This document shows positions 12,975 through 18,839 of a stretch of 18,839 bases of DNA, piece after piece. Within the stretch, counting starts at the first letter, position 1, and each line of letters starts with the position of its first letter. Source of the DNA: JAPLXD01 sp041661585 (GTDB taxonomy: Bacteria; Patescibacteriota; Minisyncoccia; Moranbacterales; UBA11712); the NCBI GenBank assembly GCA_041661585.1, contig JBAZUC010000007.1:1-18839 (forward strand), given 5' to 3'. The translations under genes and the position numbers were made by a program. The notes beneath the pieces were generated by a model. The model did no database searches. It had not been told where the DNA came from and worked only from the letters and a program-made list of their open reading frames with translations.

Positions 12975-13048
12975 GGTAGCCCCAAGGGGAGTCGAACCCC
13001 TCTTTTTAGGATGAGAACCTAATGTCCTAACCGATAGACGATGGGGCC
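12974..13048 (-). tRNA. tRNA-Glu (anticodon CTC)
   Basis: The minus strand gives a full cloverleaf of 75 nt with an encoded CCA. The 5' part GGCCCCATCGTCTATCGGTT is typical of bacterial tRNA-Glu. The acceptor stem GGCCCCA pairs with TGGGGCT (one G-U at the end). The anticodon arm is TTAGG, loop TTCTCAT, CCTAA, which puts CTC at positions 34-36, reading GAG codons. The T arm is GGGG-TTCGACT-CCCC. A terminator-like hairpin of the upstream small genes lies about 50 nt before it, so it probably has its own promoter; only a TATGAT-like -10 (13061-13056) is visible. Confidence 0.96.
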
Positions 13049-13090
13049 ATACAACATCATATAACTTACAAAAATTTCAACTTTTTGTCC

Positions 13091-13128
13091 AATAGAAAAG
13101 GCCCCGGGTCATAATTCTGACTCGGGGC
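13091..13128 (-). terminator. intrinsic terminator of the two small SD-led genes
   Basis: On the minus strand GCCCCGAGTCA, a 6-nt loop and TGACCCGGGGC (11-bp stem with one G-U) are followed by CTTTTCTATT. It lies about 40 nt after the stop at 13166 and separates these genes from the tRNA. Confidence 0.8.
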
Positions 13129-13165
13129 TCTTCGTCTGCGATCATTGCGCACGGCCTGGTCCCTC

Positions 13166-13360
13166 CTAGGTATGGATTTGCTGGTTTTCCTGCTGTTGCT
13201 GATTCGGCATCAAAATACAGTAATTGACATGGACAATAGTCAAGACTGGATTCGTTCTGCCCTCAGCCACCCTAGCTCCGATCCTGCGAAATTCACCCAT
13301 GGGAACAAGAACAGCTCCCGGGGTTTCCTTGGTAGTAAATTTCACCTCTTTGGCAGTCAT
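13166..13360 (-). CDS. small SD-led protein, 64 aa
   Basis: A perfect AAAAGGAGG sits 6 nt before the ATG, which is much stronger than any large gene here has. The 64-aa product starts MTAKEVKFTTKETPGAVLVP, has a basic middle (FRRIGARVAEGR), a hydrophobic strand-like run (NPVLTIVHVNYCILMP), and a glutamine-rich end (NQQQQENQQ). No family is recognised. It starts 24 nt after the stop of another SD-led small gene, so the pair forms an operon, and a terminator follows. Its stop codon TAG is itself part of a third TAGGAGG, which could serve a short downstream frame. Confidence 0.6.
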   Translation of the reverse strand: MTAKEVKFTTKETPGAVLVPMGEFRRIGARVAEGRTNPVLTIVHVNYCILMPNQQQQENQQIHT

Positions 13361-13384
13361 GGCCCGCCTCCTTTTGGCAGCAGC

Positions 13385-13585
13385 CTAAGCTGTGGCTACG
13401 GTGTGTTGTCTCGTTCTGATGAACAAGTTGACAACAAGCACTGATTTCTTTTTTCTCCCCCGCAGGATATTTCTTGTTCCTACCTTGGGAGAATCCAAAA
13501 CTGCATAGGGATCTTCTATCAACTCCGCAAACCAGGGGTTGAAAGAGTCACCCCAAAAAACTTGCATACCCCTACTTTGTATCAT
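13385..13585 (-). CDS. small SD-led protein, 66 aa
   Basis: A perfect TAGGAGG lies 6 nt before the ATG at 13585; a second in-frame ATG at codon 7 has a weaker GTAGGGG. The protein begins MIQSRGMQVFWGDSFNPWFA, has an acidic patch (ELIEDPYAVLD), a basic patch (RNILRGRKKK) and a hydrophobic segment too short for a membrane helix (SVLVVNLFI). I do not recognise a family. It is the first gene of a two-gene unit. The nearest good promoter is 260 nt upstream, with a structured leader and a terminator-like hairpin between, so expression may depend on read-through or on a weak local promoter (TATACT near 13645). Confidence 0.58.
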   Translation of the reverse strand: MIQSRGMQVFWGDSFNPWFAELIEDPYAVLDSPKVGTRNILRGRKKKSVLVVNLFIRTRQHTVATA

Positions 13586-13704
13586 GAGGCACCTCCTAGA
13601 AAGAAAGGTTAGCCTTCATCTTGAGCCAAGTGAAGAATTTCACAGTATAAAATTTCTCACCAAGCCCAAGATTTGAACAAAAATATTTTTGTGTTTTCCT
13701 CCCC

Positions 13705-13839
13705 AAAAACACAAAACGACCCAGCAAAAATTACTTTGGATCGTTTTTGTCAAAGAGCTGACGGTTGTCCCCTATTCCATTTCTACAACCGTAAGCTCTC
13801 TTCTTTTATTCAATTGTATTTGTATTTGTATTTGACGCC
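13705..13839 (-). ncRNA. candidate structured small RNA or attenuated leader
   Basis: From the promoter at 13873-13845 transcription should start near 13839. The RNA would hold an unstructured A-rich 5' part with three AAATAC repeats, a strong hairpin (13799-13754: arms AGAGCT-T-ACGGTTGT and ACAACCGT-C-AGCTCT, one internal mismatch, 16-nt loop), then a terminator-like hairpin (13747-13713) followed by TGTGTTTTT. No open reading frame with a ribosome site lies inside. It is either an independent RNA of about 130 nt or the attenuator leader of the 66- and 64-aa genes. It matches no RNA family I know. Confidence 0.45.
13713..13748. terminator. bidirectional terminator-like hairpin
   Basis: AAAACGACCC and GGATCGTTTT pair over 10 bp with one G-U and a 15-nt loop. 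On the minus strand it ends in GTTTTGTGTTTTT; on the plus strand in GTTTTTGTC. It would end the candidate small RNA about 130 nt from its start. Confidence 0.55.
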
Positions 13840-13874
13840 CTTTTATTGTATGCCTAGCTCTATACTGCGTCAAA
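13831..13874. promoter_or_regulatory. 8-bp inverted repeat flanking a promoter (possible operator)
   Basis: TTTGACGC (13831-13838) and GCGTCAAA (13867-13874) are exact inverted copies 28 bp apart. One covers the -35 box and the other the expected transcription start, the layout of a repressor operator pair. Confidence 0.4.
13845..13873 (-). promoter_or_regulatory. strong promoter for the candidate small RNA and small genes
   Basis: On the minus strand TTGACG (13873-13868), a spacer of exactly 17 bp, and TACAAT (13850-13845): five of six consensus bases in each box. A DnaA box lies 6 bp upstream of the -35. Confidence 0.8.
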
Positions 13875-13879
13875 CCGAC

Positions 13880-13888
13880 TTATCCACA
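13880..13888 (+). promoter_or_regulatory. perfect DnaA box
   Basis: TTATCCACA is the consensus DnaA-binding 9-mer. It is single, lies in the gap after murF, and sits just upstream of the promoter at 13873-13845, so it could tie that promoter to DnaA. No cluster of boxes is present, so it is not an origin on this evidence. Confidence 0.5.
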
Positions 13889-13912
13889 GCTTAATTTTGC
13901 TTTATGGAAGGC

Positions 13913-15220
13913 TTATTTCCACTCCGCCGTTTGACGCGGCAACAGCTTTTCCGCATCTTCAGGACCCCGCATGATTTCCTCGGAAATCCGTTCCATTCGC
14001 GCTCCTTGGGAGCCTTTTATCAAAACAACATCTCCTTCCTGAAGCATATTTTGAATAGGGATTCTAGCTTCAGAAGAGTCATTGTAGCAGAAAATTTTGT
14101 TCTTGTCAAGTCCAGCTTTTTCCGCACCGCCCGCGATAAATTTCGCTTTTTCCCCAACCGCAAAAAGAATGTCCGCTACTTCGGCGACATATCTGCCAAC
14201 TTCGCGATGCCCCTCTTCAGTTTCTTCTCCAAGTTCAAGCATATCCCCCAGCGCCGCGATCTTCCGTCGAGCCTCAATTTTTTCCAGAACTTCAAGCGCC
14301 GCGATCGCCGATTGCGGAGCGGAGTTGTAGCTGTCTTCGATGATCACCGTGTTCTTGATCCCTTCGATCAAATTGAGTCTTCCCGCTGGTGCCTGAAAAT
14401 CTTTGAGGGCATCGGCAATCTCGAGAAGATTCATGTCAAAATGAATTCCAACTGCCGCTGCCGCGAGCACCGCATAGATTTGCGGCCGGCCGACCGAGCG
14501 AATGAGGCGCACCGGCAGAGTCGTCCCTTCGTATGAAAGCTTGAAGCTTATGCCCTTTATTTCATTGATGTCACCGCCGAAGCTGTCTTTTGATTTTCCA
14601 TATCCGAAAAATATATCCGACGCGTGAACCTGGGCCTCCTCGGAAAAGCCAAAGAATATTTTCTCCGATTTGATGTCATCCGCCATTTTGCGCACTTCTT
14701 CGTCGTCAAAATTCAAAACTGCCAGGCCGCCTTTTTTGAGATTGCGCGCCAAAAAACTTTTTTCCCGGGCGATATTCTTTTTACTTCGGAAGAATTCCAA
14801 GTGACTGATCCCAACAGCCGTCACAACTCCGACTTCGGGCTCCAAAAAATTGACCAAATATTTGATGTCGCCGGGCCGGTCCGCTCCCAGCTCAAGAACC
14901 AGAATTTCGGGAAATTTTTTCCGAGAGGTAAAAAAAACTACGCCGATCGCCCGCAAAAATACGGCGACCCATTTCAAGAAGCTTTTACCTCCGCTTTCAA
15001 TCCCCAAAACCGTGAGGGGCAATCCGATCTCGTTGTTATAATTCTTTTCGTTTTTCCTCACCTTGTATTTCGCCGAGAGAACGGAAAAAATTGCTTCTTT
15101 GGTCGAAGTTTTGCCAACCGAACCCGTCACACCGACAATACGCGGCCTGAACTTTCGCAAAGCCTTCACAGCGAAATACTTCAAGATTTTTTCGAGATAA
15201 ATTTTCTTTTTAGATTTCAT
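13913..15220 (-). CDS. murF: MurF-type Mur ligase without the N-terminal substrate domain
   Basis: MurF adds D-Ala-D-Ala to the UDP-MurNAc-tripeptide in the cytoplasm. The 435-aa protein has the P-loop GSVGKTSTKE (33-42), LELGADRPGDI (109-119), GISHLEFF (137-144), the SYNSAPQSAIAALE block (297-310), and LGDMLELGEE (324-333), all MurF signs. The P-loop begins at residue 33, whereas in E. coli MurF it is past residue 100, so the domain that holds the UDP-MurNAc-peptide is missing. Instead there is a hydrophobic insert (about 80-98) after the first strands. No upstream in-frame start exists. This short form is, as I recall, common in Parcubacteria. It follows the PBP gene by 5 nt, with no SD. 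Confidence 0.88.
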   Translation of the reverse strand: MKSKKKIYLEKILKYFAVKALRKFRPRIVGVTGSVGKTSTKEAIFSVLSAKYKVRKNEKNYNNEIGLPLTVLGIESGGKSFLKWVAVFLRAIGVVFFTSRKKFPEILVLELGADRPGDIKYLVNFLEPEVGVVTAVGISHLEFFRSKKNIAREKSFLARNLKKGGLAVLNFDDEEVRKMADDIKSEKIFFGFSEEAQVHASDIFFGYGKSKDSFGGDINEIKGISFKLSYEGTTLPVRLIRSVGRPQIYAVLAAAAVGIHFDMNLLEIADALKDFQAPAGRLNLIEGIKNTVIIEDSYNSAPQSAIAALEVLEKIEARRKIAALGDMLELGEETEEGHREVGRYVAEVADILFAVGEKAKFIAGGAEKAGLDKNKIFCYNDSSEARIPIQNMLQEGDVVLIKGSQGARMERISEEIMRGPEDAEKLLPRQTAEWK

Positions 15221-15225
15221 GAAAT

Positions 15226-17097
15226 TTAATGTTTTTTCTTATCTTTCTTTTCCTCAACCGGCGGAGCAGATTGAGCCGGCGGAACTTCTTCCTTTGGCGT
15301 TTGGAATATTGAGGTATCGTGCGTCGCATTGAAAAGATCGACATCTTTTTGGGAATACTCTTCCGTCGGTTCGATATTATAATAATCTAGCAGAAATTTC
15401 GCCATTTCGCCAAATGTCGGCGCGGCGCTCGATTCCGCCCATTCCACATTTCTGGGATTGTCGAGTTTCACGAGCATCGCAAAGCGCGGATCGTAGGCCG
15501 GAGCAAAACCCGCAAATGACCCAATGTGCTGGTTGTCTTCGTATCCGCCGCCTCCTTTTTTGGGAACCTGCGCCGTACCTGTTTTTCCGGCCACAAGATA
15601 TCCCGGCACGCCCGCTTTTTTCCCATGGCCGTTTTGCACGACGCTCACCAGCATACGCGCGAGATCAAGACTTGCCTCTTTGGAAATCACTCTTCGAACT
15701 TTTTGCGGCTGAATTTCTTCCTCGCGGCCGTCGCCATAGGAAATTTTTTCCACCAGATGCGGTTTCATCAGCTCTCCGCCGTTCGCAACCGCGGCAAAAG
15801 CGCTGGCAAACTGGATCGGCGTGACAGAAAGTCCCTGCCCGAAAGCGGCCGTGAAAGAATTTATATTTCGGAGTTCTTTGAGACCGACAATATTTCCGCT
15901 GGCCTCTCCGATCGTGTCTATTTCCGTTTTGCTCCCAAACCCGAAATTTTTCACGTATTCCAAAAATCGCAAATTGCCAAGCGCTTTTTCCACAAAAATC
16001 GCTCCCGTGTTCAAAGATTTTTCCAAGACCTGCGTCATCGTTTGCACGCCGTTCGCCTTGAGATCCGAGTTTTTGATCGAGTATCCGGCCTCATTCACTG
16101 TTCCCGTGTCAACATATGTCATGTCAGGCGCCACCACTTTCGCGTCAACGCCCGCCGCCATTGTGATCGCTTTGAAGATCGATCCGCATTCATAATTGTC
16201 GCTCACGGCCGGATTCGCAAACACCGACATATCTTCGATTTGAGAATAATCATTCAAATTGAAATCGGGAGCCGAGGCCATGGCCAGCACTCCGCCTGTC
16301 GCCGGATCAATGATCACAATACTTCCCCGGTCGGCCTGATATTTCTCCACTGATTTTTTGATAGCCATTTCCGCGCGATATTGAATCGTATGGTCAATCG
16401 TCAGAAAGAGGTCTGCGCCGTTTTGAGCCGGCACGATTTTCTTTTCGCCGACCGAGATCCAGCGTCCGCCCGTATCCCGTTCCTGCTCCAATTTCCCGGG
16501 CGTGCCTTCCAATTCCTTGTCCCAATAGGATTCCAAACCGTATCGCCCGACCGAATTTTGCCCGTCGGATCCCACAAACCCGACCAACTGGGAAGCAAAA
16601 TTCCCGGCCGGATAAAATCGTTCCGATTCCGCGGACAAATATATTCCTTTCAATTTCTTCGACACGATTTCCTTCGCCTTGTCGTCTTCAACTTTGTGCG
16701 CGATCACCGCGTACCAGCCGTCCGGCTGATCAAGCTTTTCTTTCAGCTCGCCCTCGTCAAGCTGCAAAATGACTGCCAATTCGTGCGCTTCGGCCCTCAC
16801 GTCTTCCACCTCCCGCGGCACGGCGAAAACAAGCGAGAGTTCTCTGTTGACCGCCACGGGATAGTATCCACTCCCGTCTTTCGCGTATATCTCTCCTCTT
16901 TTGGGAACAAGCTCCTGATATATTTTGTGTTGGTTCGAAGCCAGTCCTTGATAATATTCATGAGCCGAAACCTGAAGATTATACATTCGAAAAAAAATTG
17001 CTCCCCCTGCCGCCAAAACAAAAAAAACCAGAATGTATATCCGGAAATTTGTTTTGAGAGAGCTGGTTCTATTTTTATTGATTTTTTTAACAATCAT
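15226..17097 (-). CDS. class B penicillin-binding protein (FtsI/PBP2-like transpeptidase)
   Basis: This membrane-anchored D,D-transpeptidase cross-links septal peptidoglycan. The 623-aa protein has a short cytoplasmic start, a membrane helix (about 19-37), the dimerisation domain beginning KRGEIYAKDG (66-75) and containing SERFYPAGNFASQLVGFVG (158-176), then a transpeptidase domain with S306-I-F-K309 (the active serine), S361-L-N363, and K505-T-G507 (AGKTGTAQ). A C-terminal tail (from about 575) ends in a proline- and lysine-rich stretch; there are no PASTA repeats. Position after mraZ-rsmH-ftsL supports an FtsI role in division. The gap to ftsL holds a 147-nt hairpin. All catalytic residues are intact. 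Confidence 0.95.
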   Translation of the reverse strand: MIVKKINKNRTSSLKTNFRIYILVFFVLAAGGAIFFRMYNLQVSAHEYYQGLASNQHKIYQELVPKRGEIYAKDGSGYYPVAVNRELSLVFAVPREVEDVRAEAHELAVILQLDEGELKEKLDQPDGWYAVIAHKVEDDKAKEIVSKKLKGIYLSAESERFYPAGNFASQLVGFVGSDGQNSVGRYGLESYWDKELEGTPGKLEQERDTGGRWISVGEKKIVPAQNGADLFLTIDHTIQYRAEMAIKKSVEKYQADRGSIVIIDPATGGVLAMASAPDFNLNDYSQIEDMSVFANPAVSDNYECGSIFKAITMAAGVDAKVVAPDMTYVDTGTVNEAGYSIKNSDLKANGVQTMTQVLEKSLNTGAIFVEKALGNLRFLEYVKNFGFGSKTEIDTIGEASGNIVGLKELRNINSFTAAFGQGLSVTPIQFASAFAAVANGGELMKPHLVEKISYGDGREEEIQPQKVRRVISKEASLDLARMLVSVVQNGHGKKAGVPGYLVAGKTGTAQVPKKGGGGYEDNQHIGSFAGFAPAYDPRFAMLVKLDNPRNVEWAESSAAPTFGEMAKFLLDYYNIEPTEEYSQKDVDLFNATHDTSIFQTPKEEVPPAQSAPPVEEKKDKKKH

Positions 17098-17112
17098 TCA
17101 AATATTTTAAAA

Positions 17113-17259
17113 AGCCAAAGCATCTAAATTTTTGCAGAAAATTTTGTTTGAGAATATGATTTTTGTCGAAAAAAGGCGTGATAGATTCGCTTATGGAGCG
17201 TTTTTTCGCAACAAAAATCATATTCGAGTTAATTTTCAAAAAAATTTAGATCTTTGGCT
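17113..17259. repeat. 147-nt near-palindromic hairpin element between ftsL and the PBP gene
   Basis: The outer arms (17113-17133 and 17240-17259) pair over 20 bp with a single bulged base. Inner arms GAATATGATTTTTGT (17152-17166) and ACAAAAATCATATTC (17211-17225) are perfect, as are CGAAAAAA (17167-17174) and TTTTTTCG (17201-17208). The whole gap is thus one long cruciform-capable hairpin, typical of a MITE-like insertion. It would be transcribed inside the dcw operon. No coding frame is present. Confidence 0.8.
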
Positions 17260-17264
17260 AATTG

Positions 17265-17627
17265 TCACTTCATCGCCACGCTTCCGGGCAAAGTAAGATA
17301 GCTCACATCTTTGGGCGCGACCATGTTGAGATTCTTGGTCCTTTCTTCGATGTTGTACATCGATTTCAGTTCCGCTTCCCGGATTTTCAATCTTTCTTGG
17401 CTGTCTTTGAGCTCCTGCACTTTTTTCTCGAGAACACGGATCTCATATCCCTTGGTGGCGTTGCTGTTCACTTCGAAAATATAGAAAATTCCCAGCGTTG
17501 CGATGAAAGCAACCAGCAAAAAATTCAAAGTCACCCTCCCGACACGCGCCGGCTGGCTTTTGATGGCTTGTTTTCTTTCCCCGAGACCAACGGCGTTGGA
17601 ATGGGTAAGTGTGAGAATTCGGCTCAT
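17265..17627 (-). CDS. ftsL: FtsL/DivIC-like division protein
   Basis: The 120-aa product has a short basic cytoplasmic start, one membrane helix (about residues 33-52), a coiled coil (about 60-95) and a C-terminal NMVAPKDVSYLTLPG segment like the end of FtsL/DivIC proteins. Such proteins form the FtsQLB complex that activates the division transpeptidase. Sequence alone cannot tell FtsL from FtsB; the place between rsmH and the PBP gene is the classic ftsL position. Directly before the ATG lies a small hairpin GGAC-GAAA-GTCC (17640-17629) with a GNRA loop, where an SD would normally be; upstream is a run of six G. Confidence 0.85.
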   Translation of the reverse strand: MSRILTLTHSNAVGLGERKQAIKSQPARVGRVTLNFLLVAFIATLGIFYIFEVNSNATKGYEIRVLEKKVQELKDSQERLKIREAELKSMYNIEERTKNLNMVAPKDVSYLTLPGSVAMK

Positions 17628-17675
17628 TGGACTTTCGTCCCCCCGCTACTTTAGGAAATTTTTCTTTTTGTTTTT

Positions 17676-17691
17676 TCCGCCAGCTGGCGGA
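17676..17691. repeat. 16-bp perfect palindrome between rsmH and ftsL
   Basis: TCCGCCAGCTGGCGGA reads the same on both strands. It lies 8 nt after the rsmH stop. This palindrome is, to my recollection, common in Patescibacteria intergenic regions. No T-tract follows it on the minus strand. Confidence 0.55.
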
Positions 17692-17699
17692 TTCACTTC

Positions 17700-18755
17700 T
17701 TATATTTTTTGCGCGACTCTCAATTTCGCGCTTCTCGCTCTCGGATTGGCTTTGATTTCGCTTTCTTGAGCGATGATCGGCTTCTTTGTGACGATTTTCA
17801 GCCTTCGTCTGTGGGTGCAAACACACTTAGGAAAATTCGGCGGACAGACGCAATCTTGAAATTCATCCTTGAAGAAATTCTTGACAATCCTGTCTTCAAG
17901 CGAATGAAAGCTGATAACGGCTAATATCCCCTTACTAGCCAGCGCTTCAACTGCTTGAGCCAAGAATTTTTTCAAGTTTTCAAGTTCCCGGTTGGTTTCG
18001 ATCCGCAGAGCCTGAAATGCCTTTGTTGCGAAATGCACCCGACCCCTCTTGTATCTTTCCGGAACAGCTGCAGAAATAATTTTTATTAAATCTTCTGTCT
18101 CTTTTATTTCCTTTATTTTTCTCGCTTTCACAATTTCCCGGGCGATTTTTTTTGCGAATTTTTCTTCTCCAAGATCCCTGAAAATTTGAGCCAATTCGTC
18201 TTCCGCGCGATTGTTCACAATATCAGCCGCTGTTTCTTGGCACAGATCCTGGCAGTAGCGCATATCGAGCGGACCGTTCCGGAGAAAACTGAATCCCCTT
18301 TGGGCGTTTTCGATTTGGTCAGAGCTGAAACCGAGGTCGACCAAAACCGCGTCCACGGTTTTGAGCCCCAGCCCCCCGATGATTTCTTTTATATTTGCGT
18401 AATTGTCAGTTGCTCCGCACCAGTTCCCAACGATCTTGCCTTCGCGATTCCCTAGTTTCTCAAAATGAGAAAAGGTTCGATCGTCATTTTTTTTATTAAT
18501 ATTAACCGGCACGGAGGCAGCCGACTGAATCAATTCTTTTTTTGCAATAAAAATTCCTTGCTGCAGACTTTTCTTGAAATTTTCAACCGCCTGCGAATCC
18601 AAATCGATCGAGATCAACTTTCCACCCGGCAATATTTTTTTGAGTATTTCGATGGAATGACCACCCGCTCCGAGCGTCCCGTCCACAACCGTCATTCCCG
18701 GCTTCAAATTCAGATTTTCGATGACCTCCTTCAGTAAAACAGATTTGTGAATCAT
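17700..18755 (-). CDS. rsmH: 16S rRNA (cytosine-1402 N4) methyltransferase RsmH (MraW)
   Basis: RsmH methylates C1402 in the ribosomal decoding centre using SAM. Visible are HKSVLL (3-8), motif I VDGTLGAGGHS (24-34), ISIDLD (48-53), VLVDLGFSSDQIEN (137-150), RGFSF-GPLDMR (153-166), RIETNREL (251-258), ISFHSLEDR (281-289), and the C-terminal NPRARSAKLR (337-346). Four cysteines near the end (302, 304, 311, 313) could hold a metal. At 351 aa it is about 40 longer than E. coli RsmH; the extra residues (about 65-115) lie between the SAM-binding strand and the DNYANIKE helix. It starts 2 nt after mraZ and has no SD. Confidence 0.96.
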   Translation of the reverse strand: MIHKSVLLKEVIENLNLKPGMTVVDGTLGAGGHSIEILKKILPGGKLISIDLDSQAVENFKKSLQQGIFIAKKELIQSAASVPVNINKKNDDRTFSHFEKLGNREGKIVGNWCGATDNYANIKEIIGGLGLKTVDAVLVDLGFSSDQIENAQRGFSFLRNGPLDMRYCQDLCQETAADIVNNRAEDELAQIFRDLGEEKFAKKIAREIVKARKIKEIKETEDLIKIISAAVPERYKRGRVHFATKAFQALRIETNRELENLKKFLAQAVEALASKGILAVISFHSLEDRIVKNFFKDEFQDCVCPPNFPKCVCTHRRRLKIVTKKPIIAQESEIKANPRARSAKLRVAQKI

Positions 18756-18757
18756 TT

Positions 18758-18839
18758 TTAATATATTCCGAGCTTACCAAGTTGTTCCGCGATATCATCC
18801 GTATTCTTTTCAGCAGCCTTCTTGTATTCGCTCCACTTG
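18758..18839 (-). CDS. mraZ: MraZ transcriptional regulator, C-terminal fragment (runs off the window)
   Basis: Only the last 26 codons are present, reading KWSEYKKAAEKNTDDIAEQ then LGKLGIY and a TAA stop. This matches the C-terminal helix and tail of MraZ, the AbrB-fold DNA-binding regulator that sits first in dcw clusters and represses them. The immediate downstream rsmH (2 nt away) confirms the identity by context. DNA-binding residues and the operator repeats upstream lie outside the window. Confidence 0.85.
   Translation of the reverse strand, partial: KWSEYKKAAEKNTDDIAEQLGKLGIY

Noticed and set aside
13066..13152. 28-codon GTG frame 9 nt after the TAGGAGG that overlaps the 64-aa gene's stop
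   Set aside because: The SD is real in sequence, but the frame runs straight through the intrinsic terminator and ends just before the tRNA, so the message would stop before it was complete. It may be a relic.
13813..13834. TTGTAT tandem repeats considered as a CRISPR or iteron array
   Set aside because: Only three 6-bp copies without spacers; too short for either.
13880..13888. DnaA box considered as part of a replication origin
   Set aside because: Only one perfect box is seen, with no dnaA or dnaN nearby and no cluster or obvious unwinding element.
13673..13894. 73-codon plus-strand frame in the gap after murF
   Set aside because: No SD or promoter; it crosses strong hairpins and translates the TTGTAT repeats into YLYLYL. 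The minus-strand promoter and RNA explain the region better.
15526..16353. 275-codon open frame on the plus strand
   Set aside because: It is antisense to the transpeptidase domain of the PBP gene, with shadow composition and no SD.

Overview
The window looks like a piece of a Candidate Phyla Radiation (Patescibacteria) chromosome, most likely from the Parcubacteria side; this is an inference. It rests on a MurF that starts almost at its P-loop, large genes that mostly lack Shine-Dalgarno (SD) sequences, many short AT-rich or palindromic intergenic hairpins, and a KPVIYLYP-type membrane protein. TGA is an ordinary stop (ispG and uppS end on it), so this is not a UGA-recoding lineage. Nearly all genes lie on the minus strand, so the text follows transcription from high to low coordinates.

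Right end (18839-13913): a division and cell-wall (dcw) cluster, with the mraZ C-terminus, rsmH, ftsL, a class B penicillin-binding protein and murF. A 147-nt near-palindromic hairpin sits between ftsL and the PBP gene. Middle right (13912-12549): a block of short elements unlike its surroundings. It holds a very good promoter with an adjacent perfect DnaA box and flanking inverted repeat, a structured and probably terminated RNA of about 130 nt, two small minus-strand genes with perfect SDs, a terminator, tRNA-Glu(CTC), and a plus-strand 85-aa zinc-ribbon gene. The plus-strand gene and the isoprenoid operon appear to fire from back-to-back promoters that share one -35 region.

Middle (12548-9381): isoprenoid and lipid-carrier supply. 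It has a trans-prenyl diphosphate synthase, ispG overlapping it by 4 nt, a 55-aa SD-led gene, and a divergent cis-prenyltransferase (UppS). Together these could supply allylic diphosphates and the C55 carrier used by the cell-wall genes. Then (9257-7480) comes a compact thioredoxin operon: a membrane-anchored CPHC protein, trxA and trxB. Next (7350-5067) are malic enzyme, YjbQ and Pcm (protein repair).

Left end (4980-1): a large membrane-anchored KPVIYLYP protein, a RhuM protein, three small membrane or exported hypothetical proteins, an 84-aa hypothetical protein, and the first 28 codons of clpB behind a consensus promoter with a CIRCE (HrcA) operator.

The least explained and most interesting parts are the 12.55-13.9 kb small-gene and RNA block, the altered UppS active site, and the hairpins that embed start codons or interrupt operons.
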